The translations under genes and the position numbers were made by a program. Under the pieces are notes generated by a model. It worked only from the letters and a program-made list of their open reading frames with translations, was not told the DNA's origin and searched no databases. From NCBI GenBank assembly GCA_027317105.1, contig DAHVFH010000152.1:1-11597 (forward strand): DNA of 11,597 bases, given 5' to 3'. Shown here in pieces: positions 7,006 through 11,597 of the stretch; position 1 is the stretch's first letter, and every line of letters begins with the position of its first letter. The DNA is from Cytophagales bacterium (GTDB lineage: Bacteria; Bacteroidota; Bacteroidia; Cytophagales; Cyclobacteriaceae).

Positions 7006-7956
7006 ATGCACATTCCGTCTAAAAAAATAACCATTTCCATTTTTGTTGGCGTTTCCCTTTTGGTATCGCTGGCGCTTATCCTTCCGCTTCAGTCCAATGT
7101 AAAGGAAACTATTCGGCTTTCCGCTAACAATGATGCTTTATTTCGTCAATTAATGCAAGACTCTACCTGGGAAAAATGGTGGCCAGGCAAAACAGTTGAA
7201 GTCAATTCAAAAGCAATACTCGTTCAGGACGATATCGAGTTTAGCGTGCACCGCATTTTATACAATACTATTGAGTTTAAGACCAATAGTAATTCTTACG
7301 AATTCAATTCCATTCTTGAGATTATGGCTGAACCCTCGAATGAGTTGACCCTTACATTAGCCACAAGCGTTCCAATTCCTCACGATCCTATAAATCGGAT
7401 AAAGGCGTTGGTTTTTGCATCCAAACTAAAAAGAGCCTTTCACACGATATTAGCCAACTTGACCGAACACTATAAGAATCCGAAGAATTTATACGATCTT
7501 GAGATTAAAGAAGTGAGTGTTCCTTTTGAATATGTAGCTACCGTATCTCAAAATTGTACGCATAAACCAACATTATCCGAAATTTATGCGCTGATCAGTC
7601 AAGTAAAAAAATATATTAAAAGTAATGGCGGCATCGAAAAAGGTTATCCGATGTTAAATTCGACCAGGCTGAACGCCAACGATTTCTTTTTACAAGTAGC
7701 TATTCCTATCGACAAGAGATTACCCGAATCAAAAAACATTAAATCAAAATGGATGCTGAAAGGGGGAAATATTATATCCGCTCAAGTTACCGGCAATCGA
7801 AAAGCGATCGAAAACGTGAAGAAAAAAATCGAGTTGTATATTCAAGATAACCATAAAAACACAGTGGCCATCCCTTATGAATATTTAATCACCAATCGCC
7901 TTGAGCAACCCGATAGCAATAAGTGGGTGACCCAAATATACTTTCCTGTTATTTAA
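7006..7956 (+). CDS. Membrane-tethered SRPBCC plus GyrI-like ligand-binding protein
   Basis: 316 residues, the only plus-strand gene. A single hydrophobic helix (about 9-29) follows a short basic N-terminus, so the rest is probably held at the outer face of the inner membrane. Residues about 33-155 resemble a SRPBCC/START-like fold (TWEKWWPGK near the start, a long C-terminal helix around 130-156). Residues about 165-316 match a GyrI-like/AraC effector-binding domain: paired halves with EVSVPFEYVATVS near the start and the closing WVTQIYFPV typical of these domains. Such domains bind small hydrophobic molecules; no DNA-binding part is present. Membrane-tethered proteins of this two-domain kind are known in Bacteroidota, function unclear. 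It starts at the ATG at 7006, with no better upstream start, and its last 8 bases overlap the end of the convergent VCBS gene. Confidence 0.75.
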   Translation: MHIPSKKITISIFVGVSLLVSLALILPLQSNVKETIRLSANNDALFRQLMQDSTWEKWWPGKTVEVNSKAILVQDDIEFSVHRILYNTIEFKTNSNSYEFNSILEIMAEPSNELTLTLATSVPIPHDPINRIKALVFASKLKRAFHTILANLTEHYKNPKNLYDLEIKEVSVPFEYVATVSQNCTHKPTLSEIYALISQVKKYIKSNGGIEKGYPMLNSTRLNANDFFLQVAIPIDKRLPESKNIKSKWMLKGGNIISAQVTGNRKAIENVKKKIELYIQDNHKNTVAIPYEYLITNRLEQPDSNKWVTQIYFPVI

Positions 7957-10900
7957 CAGTGATCACCCGGAGGCTATCGTTATTCATAGCCAATAAATAG
8001 GCCTTTTTGCCTCCAATGATTATATTTTCAACATGCCGCACCTGCCCTTTTATAACTATTCCGCCTAAGGAAAGTGTTGAGAAATTATCGTTACCGTGAT
8101 TAATAAGTACCGATCCAAAATCAGCATCATTTCGCCCAAGTTGAATGTTGTTTTGGTAAAAATTTCCAAACATCAGTATCTCTGGATTGGCACCGGCATT
8201 TATGTTTATATCCAAGGCACATTTTAGCGGACTGAATTGATTTTCTGTGGGCAATTCACGAAGCGAAAATTTTCCTTTTCCGTCATTAAACAGAACCGCA
8301 TTGGCAAAATAATCAACTGACAGAAGCTGGGAATTATCAAGTTTATCTGGCAAAAAAATCTCTCGCAACGGAGCTTTCGCATAATCTGCCGCATACAAAA
8401 ACTTCTTCTTTATCGCAGGCATAAGTCTTTGCAAATCGCCTTTACCCATAAATGGAATTTCCTTACCGCTCAGGTAATACGTAATGACCTGCTCCTTCTT
8501 ACCATTGTCATCAAAATCATTATAGTATAGGCGCACAGGTTCATCCAATGTCGGCTTCAATCTACTGTTTAACCCTTGATTGCCTACTACAATATCAATA
8601 TCACCATCACTATCCAAGTCGACAGGAAGAATAAAATTCCACCACCCTTTTCGATCAGTTAATCTGCTTAGTTTAAAACTTCCGGAATTATTGATGTAAA
8701 CATTTACGCCTCCCCAGTCCTCACAGGTCAACAAATCCTTGTCTCCGTCATGATCGATATCCACCCAAACGGCATCCGTAATCATTCCTGCTTTCGTAAG
8801 ATCGAAGGCCACTTTGTTTGTAACATTCTCAAATTTTCCTTGTCCATTATTTTCCAATAAGTAAGAGGATGGGCTAACCCCATATTGCCAGGGAACCGAA
8901 CGGCCCCCGATAAATAAATCCATATCCCCATCCTGATCAAAATCGTATGGGCGAATGCTTGAGGCGTTTACGAACAAATTTGCAAATGCATCAAGCTTCT
9001 TAATTAGATTGCCCGTCCCATCGTTTAAATAGACACAAGGGGTTAGGTGTCTATCTTTGCCATAATATTCATTTCCCCCATTTGCAACTGCAAGATCAGG
9101 AAAACTGTCACCATTGAGATCAACAAAGCAAGCATCCACCTCTTCGTTTGACTTGTCATTCTCTAAATCTTTCTGCTGCCGTTGCATGAAACCCTTTTCT
9201 TGCTGAAGCATAACTACAGCCGATGAGGTTTTTGAAGATCCCAAGAAAAAATCCATTTTTCCATCTTGATTAATGTCAGCTACAGCTAACGCAGGACCTT
9301 CGGAAGAAAGCATTCGTGGAATTAATGGCTCCCGAGTAAACTCCGGAAAATAGTTCTCTTCATGTTTTATTTTTAACCCTACATCGTGAGTAACATCTTT
9401 AAATTGTTTGGCTAAATTTTTATTCTTATTTGAAATGAGTCCAAAGTTAAAAACAGGGTTTCCTGATTGATAAGAAAAAATTAAGGTGGTATCTCGAAAG
9501 GCTGGCTTTGCAACTTGATAAGAATTATCTGGCCATACGATAATGATCGAATCCGCAGAATTATTTCCCAAGCCAATGTGAATTGGAATTTGCATACTTG
9601 ATTGAAATCCCCTAGCAGAGAAATTTTCAATGATTTGGATCTTGCCATTTATCAAAGTGAATACCTTTGCGCCAACTGCAAAAGGATTTGTAGGTTCTCC
9701 TTTCAATACCAACGAAAGATAATGGTTACTTACATTGCCTGTTTGAGAAAGATTTTCATATACAAGCGCTAGATCATCAATATTACTGGAGACAATGTCC
9801 AAATCACCATCGTTATCCAAATCCGCTAAAATGGCTCCATTGGAAAAGGAAGGCGCATTACCCTGAACAGCTTCAGAAATATCCTTAAACTTTAATTTTT
9901 TGTCATTCAGAAAAAACCGGTTCGGCAACTTTATCTCTGGAAATTTTTCCACTAAGGCCATGTCCTTTTCTTCAATTTTATTTGCTTTTAACTTTCCTTG
10001 AATTTCCGAATTGGAAAGAAAATTGACATAATCAATATCATTCATTCGCTTTGGGATTCCATTCGAAACAAATAGATCTTTCCATCCATCATTATCAAAA
10101 TCAACCCAGAGTGCACTCCAACTCCAATCCGTTGAATAAATCCCTGAATACGTACCAATTTCACTAAACATCCCATTACCTCGATTCAATTGAAGGTTGT
10201 TGCGTGTATACTGGTAACTATAACCTGTTTTTATCTTATAATTATAAATATCATAGTCATCTTCACCCAACGACCTTCTGATCATGTAAGGATCGGAAGG
10301 AAGCATATCCATCGAAACTAAATCAATGTATCCGTCATTATTAAAATCCCCTGCATCAACACCCATCGTATACATGCTCGTATGCATCATTTTATCAGAA
10401 GATTCATCCAAAAATGTTCCGTCTTTTTGATTGATATACAAATAGTCATTTTCATGAAAGTCGTTACCCACATATAGGTCTGGCCAGCCATCCATATTGA
10501 TGTCGGTGATTACTACGCCTAATCCAAAACTTATTGCAGAGCTATTAATTCTTGAAGGACGAGTTACATCAGTAAACTTACCAGCATCGTTTCTGTACAT
10601 TCGATCTCCAGACTTTTCGTGATAAGTTCCTAGAAATTTATCACGAGGGGCAAATGTTCCATTTTGATTTACTGAATGATTTAATAAGAACATGTCAAGG
10701 TCGCCATCTCTATCGTAGTCTAAAAAAGCAGCCTGCGTACTGAAACCTGAAAAATCGAGACCATACTTAGCTGCTTCATTTTCAAATTGAGGAATCCCCT
10801 CTTTCAAACCTTTATTTACCCACAACTCATTTGCCCCTGCAAACGTTTCGATTCCACTAACCTGACAAACATATATATCAAGCCATCCATCGTTATTTAT

Positions 10901-11263
10901 ATCGACAACTGAAACCCCTGTTGACCATCCCTTACTTGGCTTGATTCCACAAGAACCTGTAATATTTTGAAAATGTAAATTACCCTCGTTTAAATATAAA
11001 CTATTGGTCGATTGATTCGCTGAAAAAAAAAGATCTATTCTTCCGTCATTATTGAAATCACCGGCACCTACACCGGCACCATTGTAAAAATACATGTATT
11101 TAAACATGTTAAACGTAGGGGAAGGATGCAATCGATTCTCAAAAGTAAGGCCTGATTTTTCAGCTGAAACGACTTTGAAAAAAGGCGTCACCCGATCCTT
11201 CTCTTTACAGGATACCAAGAAGAAAAACAAAAATAAAAAACCCGAATATTTAATTAAAATCAT
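7949..11263 (-). CDS. VCBS/FG-GAP repeat lipoprotein with ASPIC/UnbV module (CRTAC1-like)
   Basis: 1104-residue exported lipoprotein: hydrophobic signal ending in lipobox LVSC, lipidated C19. It is built from beta-propeller FG-GAP/VCBS blades, each with a calcium loop of the form DxNxDGxxDL. I see such loops at about residues 69, 121, 182, 254, 306, 388, 481, 663, 715, 774, 835 and 882. An ASPIC/UnbV module lies between two propeller sets (about 526-595; NPFAVGAKV to IVWPDNS). The last blade-like unit (about 1016-1102) has lost its calcium residues (DININAGANPEI). The family resembles integrin alpha and CRTAC1 ectodomains and is frequent near SusC/SusD genes in Bacteroidota, where a surface or binding role is assumed. 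It lies 40 bases after another gene of the same family, so the two are probably co-transcribed. Confidence 0.92.
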   Translation of the reverse strand: MILIKYSGFLFLFFFLVSCKEKDRVTPFFKVVSAEKSGLTFENRLHPSPTFNMFKYMYFYNGAGVGAGDFNNDGRIDLFFSANQSTNSLYLNEGNLHFQNITGSCGIKPSKGWSTGVSVVDINNDGWLDIYVCQVSGIETFAGANELWVNKGLKEGIPQFENEAAKYGLDFSGFSTQAAFLDYDRDGDLDMFLLNHSVNQNGTFAPRDKFLGTYHEKSGDRMYRNDAGKFTDVTRPSRINSSAISFGLGVVITDINMDGWPDLYVGNDFHENDYLYINQKDGTFLDESSDKMMHTSMYTMGVDAGDFNNDGYIDLVSMDMLPSDPYMIRRSLGEDDYDIYNYKIKTGYSYQYTRNNLQLNRGNGMFSEIGTYSGIYSTDWSWSALWVDFDNDGWKDLFVSNGIPKRMNDIDYVNFLSNSEIQGKLKANKIEEKDMALVEKFPEIKLPNRFFLNDKKLKFKDISEAVQGNAPSFSNGAILADLDNDGDLDIVSSNIDDLALVYENLSQTGNVSNHYLSLVLKGEPTNPFAVGAKVFTLINGKIQIIENFSARGFQSSMQIPIHIGLGNNSADSIIIVWPDNSYQVAKPAFRDTTLIFSYQSGNPVFNFGLISNKNKNLAKQFKDVTHDVGLKIKHEENYFPEFTREPLIPRMLSSEGPALAVADINQDGKMDFFLGSSKTSSAVVMLQQEKGFMQRQQKDLENDKSNEEVDACFVDLNGDSFPDLAVANGGNEYYGKDRHLTPCVYLNDGTGNLIKKLDAFANLFVNASSIRPYDFDQDGDMDLFIGGRSVPWQYGVSPSSYLLENNGQGKFENVTNKVAFDLTKAGMITDAVWVDIDHDGDKDLLTCEDWGGVNVYINNSGSFKLSRLTDRKGWWNFILPVDLDSDGDIDIVVGNQGLNSRLKPTLDEPVRLYYNDFDDNGKKEQVITYYLSGKEIPFMGKGDLQRLMPAIKKKFLYAADYAKAPLREIFLPDKLDNSQLLSVDYFANAVLFNDGKGKFSLRELPTENQFSPLKCALDININAGANPEILMFGNFYQNNIQLGRNDADFGSVLINHGNDNFSTLSLGGIVIKGQVRHVENIIIGGKKAYLLAMNNDSLRVITVK

Positions 11264-11303
11264 TGTTTGATTGTGTGCAAGGAAAATGTCTGCGATTAAT
11301 TGT

Positions 11304-11597
11304 TTACTTTAATGGCGAAGGACTATTTCTGTACAAAACAGGACTTTCATTATTTCTAAGAAAAAGGATGGATTTTTTGTTTCCATTAGAAATTGCTTTA
11401 ATGTCGCGGACTTGGCCAGTTAATTGAACACCTGATTCCTTTGTACTTAAAAGGTCAAACTTTCGATTACCCTTATTAACCATAACACTTCCATAGTTTG
11501 CATCTAACCTTCCAAATTGGGGCGTGAAGTCAAAGAGATTTCCTCCTGCAACAATTTCAGGCTTGCCATCTCCAGTAAGATCCACACAAGACAACGC
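11304..11597 (-). CDS. Second VCBS/FG-GAP repeat protein, C-terminal end only
   Basis: The frame is open through the right edge, so the gene starts beyond the window; a TTG near the edge is not a real start. The visible 97 residues include ALSCVDLTGDGKPEIVAGG, with an intact calcium-type loop, then FGRLDANYGSVMVNKGNRKF and LTGQVRDIKAI. They align along their length with the C-terminal unit of the downstream 1104-residue protein (FGRxDAxxGSV versus LGRNDADFGSV; LTGQVRDI versus IKGQVRHV). This shows tandem paralogues, probably of similar total length. Lipoprotein status and number of repeats cannot be seen here. Confidence 0.85.
   Translation of the reverse strand, partial: ALSCVDLTGDGKPEIVAGGNLFDFTPQFGRLDANYGSVMVNKGNRKFDLLSTKESGVQLTGQVRDIKAISNGNKKSILFLRNNESPVLYRNSPSPLK

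Noticed and set aside
7949..11263. The regular DxNxDG loops as a DNA repeat array or CRISPR
   Set aside because: They are protein-level calcium loops of beta-propeller blades with irregular spacing and variable codons, not DNA repeats.

Overview
This window looks like an accessory carbohydrate-use region of a Bacteroidota genome, probably of Cytophagales or a related order. The support is a moderately AT-rich base composition, lipoprotein signal peptides, AT-rich leaders without clear Shine-Dalgarno sequences, two matches to the Bacteroidota -7 promoter element TAnnTTTG, and gene families typical of the phylum: a secreted GH65, a lipoprotein of the vanadium-haloperoxidase fold, and giant FG-GAP/VCBS lipoproteins with an ASPIC/UnbV module. 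No SusC/SusD pair, rRNA, tRNA, CRISPR array or transposase is visible.

Layout, left to right. Minus-strand block A (2590 to 1) holds a GPH/SLC45-like MFS sugar transporter broken by a single-base frameshift near 1715. Thirteen bases later comes a GH13 alpha-glucosidase of the oligo-1,6-glucosidase type, which runs off the left edge. A hairpin terminator (about 2678-2706) separates this block from the vanadium-haloperoxidase/PAP2-fold lipoprotein gene (4057-2723). That gene has its own likely promoter, which overlaps a 9+9 bp palindrome. Minus-strand block B (6853 to 4239) holds a secreted GH65 glycosidase, followed after one base by a DUF4160 gene missing from simple ORF calls because it is short and frameshifted, and then a DUF2442 gene. 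A divergent intergenic region (6854-7005) carrying a 9-bp direct repeat separates GH65 from the only plus-strand gene, a membrane-tethered SRPBCC plus GyrI-like ligand-binding protein (7006-7956). The stop of that gene overlaps the stop of a 1104-residue VCBS/ASPIC lipoprotein gene on the minus strand (11263-7949). The 3' end of a second gene of the same kind lies at the right edge.

How they may work together (inference): the secreted GH65 has both a candidate acid and a candidate base glutamate, so it fits a hydrolase (kojibiose-hydrolase type) rather than a phosphorylase. The cytoplasmic GH13 has Val directly after its nucleophile, a mark of alpha-1,6 preference. With a disaccharide-type MFS permease between them, this fits use of branched dextran or isomalto-/kojibiose-type alpha-glucosides. 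The role of the haloperoxidase-fold and VCBS lipoproteins is unknown. Two single-base frameshifts in one window mean either gene decay or sequencing error, and this should be settled before the transporter is called dead.
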